Assembly: GCA_934271465.1 (NCBI GenBank)
Contig: CAKQRQ010000015.1
Location: 1-21,520, forward strand
From: an uncultured Alphaproteobacteria bacterium
Lineage (GTDB): Bacteria; Pseudomonadota; Alphaproteobacteria; RF32; CAG-239
Direction of reading: 5' to 3'
DNA length: 21,520 nt
Made by a program: the position numbers and the translations under genes. Under the pieces are notes generated by a model. It was not told the DNA's origin. It was given only the letters and a program-made list of their open reading frames with translations, and did no database searches. Shown here in pieces: positions 14,571-21,520 of the stretch (position 1 is the stretch's first letter; each line of letters starts with the position of its first letter).

Positions 14571-17372
14571 TTTGTCTCTTAAAAACTTAGCTGTATAGCT
14601 TATCGGAGAAAGCGCGACTTCCTCCGGTGTGCCGGTTGCAATGATTTTGCCGCCGCCGTCGCCGCCCTCAGGGCCAATATCAATGATATAATCGGCTGTC
14701 TTAATCACGTCGAGATTATGCTCAATCACAATCAGCGAATTTCCTTGGTCAACCAACGACTGAAGAATAGACAATAGCTTGTTGATGTCTTCAAAATGAA
14801 GCCCCGTTGTCGGCTCGTCCAAAATATACAAGGTTTTTCCCGTGGCGCGTTTGGAAAGTTCTTTGGACAGCTTAATACGCTGCGCCTCGCCGCCGGAGAG
14901 GGTGGTTGCGGGTTGGCCGAGCTTGATATAGCCGAGTCCGACGCGGCGTAATAATTCCAGCTTGTTTTTGATGGAGGGGATATTTTCGAAAAAGGCACAG
15001 GCCTCATCCACCGTCATATCCAAAACATCGGCAATGGATTTGTCCTTATATTTTATTTCCAATGTTTCGCGGTTAAAGCGTTTGCCTTTGCAGACATCGC
15101 ATTCTACATAAACATCAGGCAAAAAGTGCATTTCTATTTTTGTGACGCCGTCGCCTTTACACGCTTCACAGCGTCCGCCGGCCACGTTGAACGAAAAACG
15201 CCCCGCCGTATAGCCGCGGGCTTTGGCCTCGGGCAGTTCTGCAAACCACTCGCGGATATTCGTGAAAACGCCTGTGTATGTTGCCGGATTGGAGCGCGGG
15301 GTGCGGCCGATGGGTGATTGGTCGATGTTGATGATTTTGTCAATATTTTCGGCGCCGATGAGCTTGTCATAAATTCCGGCGGGCTGGCGCGAGCCATTGA
15401 TTTCTTTTTCGAGCGCTTTGCAAAGGGTTTCCAATATCAACGAAGATTTACCGCCGCCCGAAACGCCTGTGACGCAGGTAAACACGCCCAGCGGAATTTT
15501 GACATCAACATTTTTGAGGTTGTTGGTGCGGGCGCCTTTGAGCCCGACGAATTTGCCGTTTCCTTTGCGGCGGGTTGTCGGTACTTCAATTTTTTTGATG
15601 CCGTTGAGATATTGCGCCGTCAGCGAATTGGATTTTAAAACGTCTTTAACCGTTCCGGCCGCCATAATCTGTCCGCCGTTAACGCCGGCGCGCGGGCCTA
15701 TGTCGACCAAAAAGTCTGCCGCGCGGATGGCATCTTCATCATGTTCGACGACAATCACGCTGTTGCCGATGTCCCGCAGGCGCAAAAGGGTTTCAATCAG
15801 GCGGTTATTGTCGCGTTGGTGCAGGCCGATGGACGGTTCGTCCAACACATACAAAACCCCCGTTAATCCCGTTCCGATTTGGCTGGCCAGACGAATACGC
15901 TGCGCCTCGCCGCCGGAAAGCGAGCCTGATTGTCTGGACAAGGTCAGATAGTCCAACCCGACATTGTTTAAAAAGCTCAATCTTTCGCAGATTTCTTTGA
16001 TGATTTTGGCCGAAATTTCTTGTTTTTGGGGCGTTAAGGTCGGCTTGATGCCGTTGAACCAAACCAAAGCGTCTTTGATGGACATTTCCGAGGCGTCCAT
16101 AATGTCCAGTCCGCCGATTTTGACAGCCAAAGCCTCGGGTTTGAGGCGTTTGCCGTTGCAAAATTCGCAAGGCGCCGCCGATTGATAGCGGGAGAGCTCT
16201 TCCCGCGAGGCCGCGGATTCCGTTTCCAAAAAGCGACGTTCCAAATTGGGAATAACGCCTTCAAATGGCTTGTGCGTTGCAAAACTGGAGTAATAAATCG
16301 GAATTTCCTGATTGCCCGAGCCGTAAAGAATAACGTCTTGCGCTTTTTTCGGAAGGTCTTTCCACGGCGTCTTGGTCGAAATATTTAAAAAGTCGGCCAA
16401 AGAAAACAGCGCCTGTTCATACCAGGAAGTGTGGAATCCGTGCCACGGAGCAATTGCGCCTTGAGACAGGGATAATTCAGGATTGGGCACAACAAGCAGC
16501 GGATCCATATATAATTTGGCGCCGATGCCGCCGCAATGCGGGCAGGCACCGTAAGGGTTGTTAAATGAAAAAAGTCGCGGCTCAATTTCTTCAATCGTAA
16601 AGCCCGAGACCGGACAGGCAAATTTTGAGGAAAAAGTTGTTCTTTTACCGGTTTGAACATCTTCAACAAAGGCCAGTCCGTCGCTTAAAGAAAGCGCCGT
16701 TTCAAAAGATTGGCTCAGGCGTTCGGCAAGACCTTCTTTGACAACAAGCCTGTCTACGACAACCTCAATCGTGTGTTTCAAGTTTTTGTTCAGCGGCGGC
16801 ACTTCTTCCAAATCATAAATCGTGCCGTCGATTTTAACGCGCTGGAACCCCTGTTTTTGGAGAGATTCAAGCTCTTTCTTGTATTCGCCCTTTTTGCCGC
16901 GGGCAATGGGTGCCAAAAGCAAGAGCTTTGTTCCTTCGGGAAATTCCAACACCTTGTCGACCATCTGCGAAACCGTCTGGCTTTCAATCGGAAGACCAGT
17001 TGCCGGAGAATAAGGCGTGCCCACACGCGCCCACAACAGACGCATATAGTCATAAATTTCGGTAATGGTGCCGACAGTCGAGCGCGGGTTGTGCGAGGTT
17101 GTTTTTTGTTCAATGGAAATAGCCGGTGACAACCCCTCAATCGAGTCAACGTCGGGCTTTTTCATCAAATCCAAAAATTGTCTGGCATAAGACGACAGGC
17201 TTTCGACATAGCGGCGCTGTCCCTCGGCATAAATCGTATCAAAAGCCAAAGAAGACTTGCCCGAACCCGACAGGCCTGTGATGACGGTCAATTTGTTTTT
17301 GGGGATAGAGATGTTGATATTTTTAAGGTTGTGCTCTCTGGCCCCTTTGATGTCTATAAAGTCGTTTGCCAT
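14565..17372 (-). CDS. uvrA: UvrABC excinuclease subunit A
   Basis: A 935-residue UvrA, the damage-sensing ATPase dimer of nucleotide excision repair that loads UvrB at lesions. Both ABC ATPase halves are complete. The first Walker A is GLSGSGKSS (33-41), followed by IYAEGQRRYVESLSSYARQF. The second, near 635, reads GVSGGGKSS rather than the usual GVSGSGKSS. Signature motifs LSGGEAQRIRLASQIG and LSGGEAQRIKLSKEL and the C-terminal zinc module (CEAC and CDVC) are present. The first zinc module reads CPVSG with CPHCG: its second Cys is Ser, a form I recall as common in alphaproteobacteria. I chose ATG 17372 (MANDFIDIKG) because CAGGAG lies upstream; 17 extra codons to 17423 overlap the promoter. 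No GTTC-N7-GTTC SOS box is visible. Confidence 0.96.
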   Translation of the reverse strand: MANDFIDIKGAREHNLKNINISIPKNKLTVITGLSGSGKSSLAFDTIYAEGQRRYVESLSSYARQFLDLMKKPDVDSIEGLSPAISIEQKTTSHNPRSTVGTITEIYDYMRLLWARVGTPYSPATGLPIESQTVSQMVDKVLEFPEGTKLLLLAPIARGKKGEYKKELESLQKQGFQRVKIDGTIYDLEEVPPLNKNLKHTIEVVVDRLVVKEGLAERLSQSFETALSLSDGLAFVEDVQTGKRTTFSSKFACPVSGFTIEEIEPRLFSFNNPYGACPHCGGIGAKLYMDPLLVVPNPELSLSQGAIAPWHGFHTSWYEQALFSLADFLNISTKTPWKDLPKKAQDVILYGSGNQEIPIYYSSFATHKPFEGVIPNLERRFLETESAASREELSRYQSAAPCEFCNGKRLKPEALAVKIGGLDIMDASEMSIKDALVWFNGIKPTLTPQKQEISAKIIKEICERLSFLNNVGLDYLTLSRQSGSLSGGEAQRIRLASQIGTGLTGVLYVLDEPSIGLHQRDNNRLIETLLRLRDIGNSVIVVEHDEDAIRAADFLVDIGPRAGVNGGQIMAAGTVKDVLKSNSLTAQYLNGIKKIEVPTTRRKGNGKFVGLKGARTNNLKNVDVKIPLGVFTCVTGVSGGGKSSLILETLCKALEKEINGSRQPAGIYDKLIGAENIDKIINIDQSPIGRTPRSNPATYTGVFTNIREWFAELPEAKARGYTAGRFSFNVAGGRCEACKGDGVTKIEMHFLPDVYVECDVCKGKRFNRETLEIKYKDKSIADVLDMTVDEACAFFENIPSIKNKLELLRRVGLGYIKLGQPATTLSGGEAQRIKLSKELSKRATGKTLYILDEPTTGLHFEDINKLLSILQSLVDQGNSLIVIEHNLDVIKTADYIIDIGPEGGDGGGKIIATGTPEEVALSPISYTAKFLRDKL

Positions 17373-17394
17373 TTTAATTTTCTCCTGTGGAGAT

Positions 17395-17423
17395 AATATA
17401 GGAATATTCGTTTGGAATAGCAA
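17395..17423 (-). promoter_or_regulatory. Promoter of uvrA
   Basis: On the minus strand, TTGCTA (17418-17423) is followed after 17 nt by TATATT (17395-17400), placing the start near 17388 and a leader of about 16 nt. The spacer holds GAATATTC (17402-17409), a palindrome, but it does not match a known LexA site. Confidence 0.55.
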
Positions 17424-17448
17424 TAGAAATATTCAAAGATAAAATCAG

Positions 17449-17477
17449 TTGCAAATTAGAAATAAAAAAGCTAATAT
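17449..17477 (+). promoter_or_regulatory. Promoter of the periplasmic binding protein gene
   Basis: A -35 TTGCAA (17449-17454), a 17-nt spacer and a -10 TAATAT (17472-17477) predict a start near 17484, 22 nt before ATG 17506. It is divergent from the uvrA promoter, with only about 25 bp between the two -35 elements. Confidence 0.6.
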
Positions 17478-17505
17478 GCCTTAATTTTTAACAGAGAAGA
17501 CGTTT

Positions 17506-18621
17506 ATGAAACCTGTTTTGTTTTTTGTTTGGGCTGTGTTTTTTTTAGCTTGCGCCTCGGTGCAGGCCGCCAATATTGCCGTGATTGCGCCGAAAGTCGG
17601 CGATTTGTCCAAATACGGCGATGAGCTGGGCGAGGGAGCTCAGATTGCCGTTGACATCCTGAACGAACAAGGCGGGCTTTTGGGTGAAAAGCTGAATTTG
17701 GTTATTGTGGACGACCGCTGCGAGGAATCTTTTGCCGTGTCGGCGGCGCAGATGATGTCGATTAACTCTTCTAAAGCCGACAAAGTGAATTTGGTTGTCG
17801 GGCCTTATTGTTCCGACGCCTATGCGGAAGTTGCCGATATTTATGCCAAAGGCAAGATTATTCATCTGTCTGTAATGCCGTTGTTTTCATCAGCTTATAT
17901 GCACGAGGCCGACGGGCTTTTTAAAATCGGCGGACAGACCAAAGACGAAGCCAAGGTCTTTTTTGATTTTTACAGCAAGCAATTTGCCGGAAAGAATTTG
18001 GCTTTGGTATATGACGCCTTTCAGCCGGAAGCATTTGAGACGGCTTTTGAAGTCCAGTCCTTGTTCAGAAACGGCAGCTTGGCGGCCAGCGTGACTTTGT
18101 ATGATTTTTCGGCTTACGGGAAAGACTATTCCAAAATGGCCAAAGAGATTTTGCTCAATCATCAGGCTGTTTTGATTTTGGGCAAAAGCGGCCAGACGGC
18201 CAAACTGATTCAAGAATTGCAGGAAAACAAGCCCGATGTTGTTGTGTTTGCGGACGAATATGAGGCAACGCCCTCTTTAATGCGGGAACTTGGCAATTTT
18301 TCGGAAGGCATTTATCTCTTGGGACTGAAGGATATGAAAGACAGCCCCGAGTTTACGGAAGAGCTTGTGTCCTTAAGGCTCAAGGGAAAAGAACCCCGCG
18401 GGCTGGGAGTATACGGCTATGCGGCAGTCAAACTATGGAGCGATATGGTTTCAAAGGCGGGGAGCTTTGATTTTGACAAGGTAAAGGCAAAAGGAATGGG
18501 CGGGCAGTTTGTTCTGCCGTGGGGAAAGGTTGCTTTTCAAAAAGGACGCGCCTCGGCAAGCGGCGGATATGCCGTCTATCGGATAACAGGCGGCGAATAT
18601 GCACAGGTGGACGGATTTTAA
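17506..18621 (+). CDS. Periplasmic substrate-binding protein, LivJ/Peripla_BP_6 type
   Basis: A 371-residue exported protein. The signal peptide (residues 1-21, ending in ASVQA) is followed by NIAVIAPKVGDLSKYGDELG and GAQIAVDILNEQGGLLG, the usual opening of type-I periplasmic binding proteins for branched-chain amino acids and related ligands; DDRCEE, VVGPYCSDAYAEVADIY and the two-lobed layout continue the fit. A Cys near the signal end (FLAC) does not make a good lipobox. No permease or ATPase genes are next to it, so it is an orphan that may serve a transporter elsewhere or act as a sensor. The ligand cannot be predicted. A good promoter and a weak AGAGAAG ribosome site precede it. It sits between uvrA and ssb, which are direct neighbours in many proteobacteria. 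Confidence 0.88.
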   Translation: MKPVLFFVWAVFFLACASVQAANIAVIAPKVGDLSKYGDELGEGAQIAVDILNEQGGLLGEKLNLVIVDDRCEESFAVSAAQMMSINSSKADKVNLVVGPYCSDAYAEVADIYAKGKIIHLSVMPLFSSAYMHEADGLFKIGGQTKDEAKVFFDFYSKQFAGKNLALVYDAFQPEAFETAFEVQSLFRNGSLAASVTLYDFSAYGKDYSKMAKEILLNHQAVLILGKSGQTAKLIQELQENKPDVVVFADEYEATPSLMRELGNFSEGIYLLGLKDMKDSPEFTEELVSLRLKGKEPRGLGVYGYAAVKLWSDMVSKAGSFDFDKVKAKGMGGQFVLPWGKVAFQKGRASASGGYAVYRITGGEYAQVDGF

Positions 18622-18622
18622 T

Positions 18623-18650
18623 TTGCATTGCAAAAATATCCGTCTATACT
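18623..18650 (+). promoter_or_regulatory. Promoter of ssb
   Basis: A -35 TTGCAT (18623-18628), a 16-nt spacer and a -10 TATACT (18645-18650) would start near 18657, about 33 nt before ATG 18690. The -35 begins 2 nt after the previous stop codon, so ssb need not depend on the gene upstream. Confidence 0.5.
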
Positions 18651-18689
18651 CAAAAATAGTTTTAATTTTTAGATAAGTAAGGTAAAAAA

Positions 18690-19160
18690 ATGGCTGGAAG
18701 TATCAATAAAGTTATTTTGGTCGGTAATCTCGGGGCTGATCCCAAAGTCAGCAACACGGCTAACGGCGCAAAAATCGTTAATCTCAACATTGCGACATCT
18801 GATTCCTGGCGCGACAAAGCCAGCGGCGAGCGCAAAGAAAGAACAGAATGGCACAGAGTTGTCATTTTCAATCCGTCTTTGGCCGATGTTGCCGAAAAAT
18901 ACCTGCACAAAGGCTCCAAAGTTTATTTGGAAGGACAGTTGCAGACTCGCCGTTGGGAAGATAACAACGGACAAGAGAGATATACAACAGAGATTGTGTT
19001 GCAAAATTTCAGCGGCAATATGGTTTTGCTTGATGCTAAAGGCGACGGTGTTCCGGCTGGCGGAAATGATGTCTTTTCACCGGCTTCGGGCAATGCAGGC
19101 TGGGATTCTTCCGCCTCGGCCGCGCCGGCAGCAGGATTGGACGACGATATTCCGTTCTAG
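18690..19160 (+). CDS. ssb: Single-stranded DNA-binding protein
   Basis: A 156-residue SSB that coats single-stranded DNA in replication, recombination and repair. The OB-fold domain spans about residues 1-112, with hallmarks INKVILVGNLGADP, the FNLATS-like segment VNLNIATSDSW, ERTEWHRVV and YLEGQLQTRRWED. A short Gly/Ala/Ser linker leads to the acidic tip DDDIPF, the docking peptide for SSB partner proteins. The linker is shorter than in E. coli SSB (178 residues). The start is ATG 18690 with TAAGG 7 nt upstream. A terminator follows at 19183-19217, so ssb is not co-transcribed with the autotransporter gene. Confidence 0.96.
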   Translation: MAGSINKVILVGNLGADPKVSNTANGAKIVNLNIATSDSWRDKASGERKERTEWHRVVIFNPSLADVAEKYLHKGSKVYLEGQLQTRRWEDNNGQERYTTEIVLQNFSGNMVLLDAKGDGVPAGGNDVFSPASGNAGWDSSASAAPAAGLDDDIPF

Positions 19161-19182
19161 TCCGATAGTTTTTGACGTTTCA

Positions 19183-19217
19183 AAAATCCGCTTGGAAAAC
19201 TCCGGCGGATTTTTTTT
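19183..19217 (+). terminator. Terminator of ssb
   Basis: AAAATCCGC (19183-19191) pairs with GCGGATTTT (19205-19213), with a small inner stem GGA/TCC, followed by a long T-run to 19217. It lies 22 nt after the ssb stop codon. Confidence 0.88.
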
Positions 19218-19288
19218 GCGGAATAAAAAACAGTAGACTATTGTATTTTTTAGTTTCTTTTTAAGATAATTTACCGTATGATATTTTT

Positions 19289-19579
19289 GAATGTGGTTTT
19301 CCATGTTCTGAGTACCTTAGGGTGCAAGAGAGCTGTCGAAAGCTCAAAATTGGTGTCGGTGTTAGGGTATAACATCGTCAAATTGTCTGCTGTTTATTAT
19401 GGCGGACGATAAATATATCCCCGATTCATAGTAATATGGTCGGGGAGCTTTTAGCGTATGTCCAAGAGCTATATCTCTATCTCTGAAAAAATATAGCTTT
19501 AAAGGCTAAAAGAGTCATTTACACCAATATGATTTTCGAACTCTCCGACCACCTTTCAAAGGTGGTTTTTCTTTTAATT
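19289..19579 (+). ncRNA. Candidate structured RNA or riboswitch-like leader before the autotransporter gene
   Basis: About 290 nt between ssb and the autotransporter holds no gene but at least eight consecutive hairpins: 19289-19308 (8 bp, TTTT loop), 19312-19325, 19330-19345, 19357-19377 (7 bp), 19382-19410 (9 bp with G-U pairs), 19418-19446 (7 bp plus an inner 4 bp), 19448-19512 (CTTTTAGC with GCTAAAAG enclosing AGCTATAT with ATATAGCT) and a terminator at 19548-19575. A -10-like TATGAT at about 19278-19283 precedes it, with a weak -35. I do not recognise any known family: SRP RNA, RNase P, tmRNA, 6S RNA, cobalamin, TPP and c-di-GMP motifs were considered and not found. The pairings were found by eye. 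Confidence 0.5.
19548..19575 (+). terminator. Terminator hairpin just before the autotransporter ribosome site
   Basis: ACCACCT (19548-19554) pairs with AGGTGGT (19560-19566) around TTCAA, followed by TTTTTCTTTT. It ends 18 nt before the AAGGAAG ribosome site, leaving no room for a promoter, so the gene must be read through this hairpin. Confidence 0.75.
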
Positions 19580-19607
19580 GCAATTCAAAGAAAAGGAAGT
19601 TAATCAT

Positions 19608-21520
19608 ATGAAAAACAAACTTTTAATCACAACAGCATTAGTGGCGTTTTCTATATCAAGCAATGTGCATGCCGAAAATTTGCCGATAGACGCCGCCAAT
19701 TTAACATCAGGAACTTATGTCGTTGAAGATAATGGGCAAAGTAACATCCATAGCGGAAATGTTAAAATTTCAGGAGATGCTTCATTAACAGTCAACACTT
19801 ACGCAGATGTAGATACCGAACAAGACATTGTAACGAGCATCAATCATGCGTTTCGTATTGATGGAAATTTAGAAGTTGGCGATGCCAAATCCGGCGGCGG
19901 ACGTTTGTCTATCACGCGTGATGATGCACAAAAGCCATTTATGATTGTTAGCGGAAATTTGACAACCAATGACGGAGCAGGTGTTGAGATGTCTTCCATA
20001 GACTATTCATCAACCCTCAATATTGCGCAAAATGCCGATATTAAAGGCGGCGATATAAAGATGGATAAAGCAGAAATTTTTGTTAACAAGGATTTAAATA
20101 TTGCCGGCGGAAATATCATCATTAAAAACGGCGGATTATTTACAGCCCCGACATTGAGCGAAGACCCCGCCGGAGACATTACAATCAGTGGTGGTCATAT
20201 AGAAATAACCGAAGGCGCCATTGGAGCTAAAAACGGCATAATGTCAATCAGCGGCGGCACCATTGATATAAAAAACAGCAGCGATTACGGCGGTGTTGAT
20301 TTAGAGATGCCAAACGGCATTTCTTTGAGCGGAAGTAACGTTGGATTAGCCGCTAAAAAAATAAGTATTTCCAGAGGCGACACAACATTACGGACATCAG
20401 TCAACAGTGTTGATTCATTTGAAATGACCGGTGGAAGCTTAACGCTTAATACGTTGGAAAAAGACAAAGCTTCGACTTTGTGGTCATACGGCGATATAAA
20501 TCTGAAAGGCGGGACAATTAACCTGAATAGTGCGGCAGACGAGGACGGAAGTAATATTACGACTCTTATGTATACCAATGATGAAAACTATACTCCCGGA
20601 AATATCAATTTATCTGGAGCTGTTGTTAATGTAACCGGTGAAGGAAATATGCTGGGCTCCGCCGGCAAGATTGAAATGACTGACGGTTCGTTGAATATTG
20701 CAGAAAATGCCGTGTTGGATGTTATCAGAGCCATGAGAAACGATGGACATGTTGACGATGAAGCGGTCGGTACGCTGCTGTTAAACGGGGGAGAAGTTAA
20801 TCTTTCTGGTGCTTTAGTTTCCAATGTTTCAGGCGATGGTTCTTTAAACATCAAATCCTCTAAGGGCGCTGTTGATGGTAATATTTCAGGTTCTAATTTG
20901 AGCTTTGAAACAGACCACAGTTTAAGCAAGGCTTTTTCCGGCACAATCGGAGATTTGGCAGCCCTCAATGTTAACAAAGGAACTTTGACTTACGACAAAG
21001 CAACCGGCAAAATCGGTAATCTGAATGTTGCAGGAACATTGGACATCGGCACAAATACCGTTGAAGCGACAAATGTTGATTTTAAGGATAATTCCAAATT
21101 GGCCTTACGCGTTTCTGGTGCTGATAATTACGGAAAAATCAATGCCAACACAATCAAAATCGGTAACGACACCACAATGAATGTTACTTTGGACAATGGT
21201 GTCGTTGCTAATGGGGAAAATGCAAAATTCAAATTCTTAAACGGCACGGTAGACGGTGGTTTCACGGATAAAATTGCCAAGAACAGCCGTTATGCAATTG
21301 AATGGGTTGACGATGGTTCGTTGAGTATCACAGGTCAGGCAACCGCTTCCGATGTTGTGGCGGACGCCGGCGGTTCTGCCGCAAACGCGGCTACTGCGGA
21401 AGCTTGGGACAGCATAAATTCTTCATCATCGGCAAGCGAAGGCGCTAAAGCGGTTGCTTCAACGCTTAACGAATTATCGCAAAATGCAACAACACCTGCG
21501 GGACAAAAGGCTTATATTGA
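19608..21520 (+). CDS. Autotransporter passenger domain, 3' end outside the window
   Basis: An open frame of at least 637 codons that runs off the right edge. The signal peptide is clear (MKNKLLITTALVAFSISS, cleavage after VHA), followed by a long extracellular-type domain rich in Asn, Gly, Ser and Thr and almost free of Cys. Short repeats of hydrophobic-x-G-G-x-hydrophobic (ISGGHIEI, ISGGTIDI, LKGGTINL, MTGGSLTL, LNGGEVNL) recur through it, as expected for the rungs of a parallel beta-helix. The last visible part (SDVVADAGGSAANAATAEAW, then ASTLNELSQNATTPAGQKAY) resembles the helical linker that precedes a type V autotransporter beta-barrel. The barrel itself would lie beyond 21520. The start is ATG 19608 with AAGGAAG 8 nt upstream. 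Adhesion or surface exposure is the family expectation; no specific function can be read. Confidence 0.82.
   Translation, partial: MKNKLLITTALVAFSISSNVHAENLPIDAANLTSGTYVVEDNGQSNIHSGNVKISGDASLTVNTYADVDTEQDIVTSINHAFRIDGNLEVGDAKSGGGRLSITRDDAQKPFMIVSGNLTTNDGAGVEMSSIDYSSTLNIAQNADIKGGDIKMDKAEIFVNKDLNIAGGNIIIKNGGLFTAPTLSEDPAGDITISGGHIEITEGAIGAKNGIMSISGGTIDIKNSSDYGGVDLEMPNGISLSGSNVGLAAKKISISRGDTTLRTSVNSVDSFEMTGGSLTLNTLEKDKASTLWSYGDINLKGGTINLNSAADEDGSNITTLMYTNDENYTPGNINLSGAVVNVTGEGNMLGSAGKIEMTDGSLNIAENAVLDVIRAMRNDGHVDDEAVGTLLLNGGEVNLSGALVSNVSGDGSLNIKSSKGAVDGNISGSNLSFETDHSLSKAFSGTIGDLAALNVNKGTLTYDKATGKIGNLNVAGTLDIGTNTVEATNVDFKDNSKLALRVSGADNYGKINANTIKIGNDTTMNVTLDNGVVANGENAKFKFLNGTVDGGFTDKIAKNSRYAIEWVDDGSLSITGQATASDVVADAGGSAANAATAEAWDSINSSSSASEGAKAVASTLNELSQNATTPAGQKAYI

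Noticed and set aside
17373..17423. 17-codon extension of UvrA
   Set aside because: UvrA proteins normally start just before the D-x-I-x-I-x-G-A-R-E-H-N-L segment, and the extension overlaps the predicted promoter.
17395..17425. LexA-type SOS box in the uvrA promoter
   Set aside because: I looked for GTTC-N7-GTTC and its complement and found none; the GAATATTC palindrome alone is not sufficient.
19399..19431. Ten-codon frame in the folded region (MADDKYIPDS then TAG TAA), which resembles a tmRNA tag
   Set aside because: It has no ribosome site, the ending does not look like a tmRNA degron, and no tRNA-like T-arm or CCA end could be folded nearby, so I did not call tmRNA or a leader peptide.
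19525..19555. TTCGAAC followed by GACCACC, resembling a tRNA or tmRNA 3' end
   Set aside because: The five-base arms flanking TTCGAAC do not pair, and no matching acceptor strand is present.

Overview
The window looks like a chromosomal segment of a diderm, low-to-medium GC alphaproteobacterium. The evidence is a bS21 protein of the alphaproteobacterial type (MVQV start, LKKKMQREG), a UvrA with the CPVSG variant common in that class, a DUF465/YdcH-like small protein ending in PNIIA, a FadL-type outer-membrane protein and the passenger half of an autotransporter. A host-associated (gut-type) lineage is my inference from the Chlamydia-like arginine decarboxylase module and the autotransporter; nothing here proves it. 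I see no tRNA, rRNA, CRISPR array, insertion sequence or phage gene.

Layout. 1-120: an (AC)n tract, a near-perfect palindrome and a strong terminator. 154-2763: a large cytosolic protein made of about nineteen 39-residue helical repeats, most alike at the N-terminal end. 2885-3400: a small FMN nitroreductase, followed by what looks like the scar of a histidine kinase gene and a two-way terminator. 3561-5691 (minus): aaxB-aaxC, arginine decarboxylase plus arginine/agmatine antiporter. 5816-6895 (minus): phosphofructokinase. 7020-7232: DUF465 protein. 7233-7618: gene-free but structured DNA with a tandemly duplicated hairpin element whose two copies differ by a compensatory base-pair change, and a possible small RNA.

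7619-11945 reads as a fatty-acid scavenging block: aas (minus), a TetR/CecR-like regulator and a FadL-type porin. Similar TCAA-N4-TTGA sites lie in the aas/tetR intergenic region and directly against the -35 of the porin promoter, which suggests the regulator controls the block. 12010-12929 (minus): a membrane protein of unknown function with a CxxC, and rpsU. 13089-14570: a 493-residue protein I do not recognise, converging on and overlapping uvrA (minus) by 6 bp. 17506-18621: an orphan periplasmic binding protein placed between uvrA and ssb. After ssb comes about 290 nt of densely folded sequence ending in a terminator-like hairpin 32 nt before the start of an autotransporter gene that runs off the right edge.

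The main candidates for something undescribed are the folded leader or small RNA at 19289-19579, the duplicated hairpin element at 7271-7430, the 39-residue repeat protein and the Chlamydia-type aaxBC pair. A recurring layout in the window is a terminator hairpin placed just before a ribosome binding site (repeat protein, aaxB, autotransporter, and possibly tetR), leaving little or no room for a separate promoter. This suggests leader attenuation, but simple read-through is also possible.
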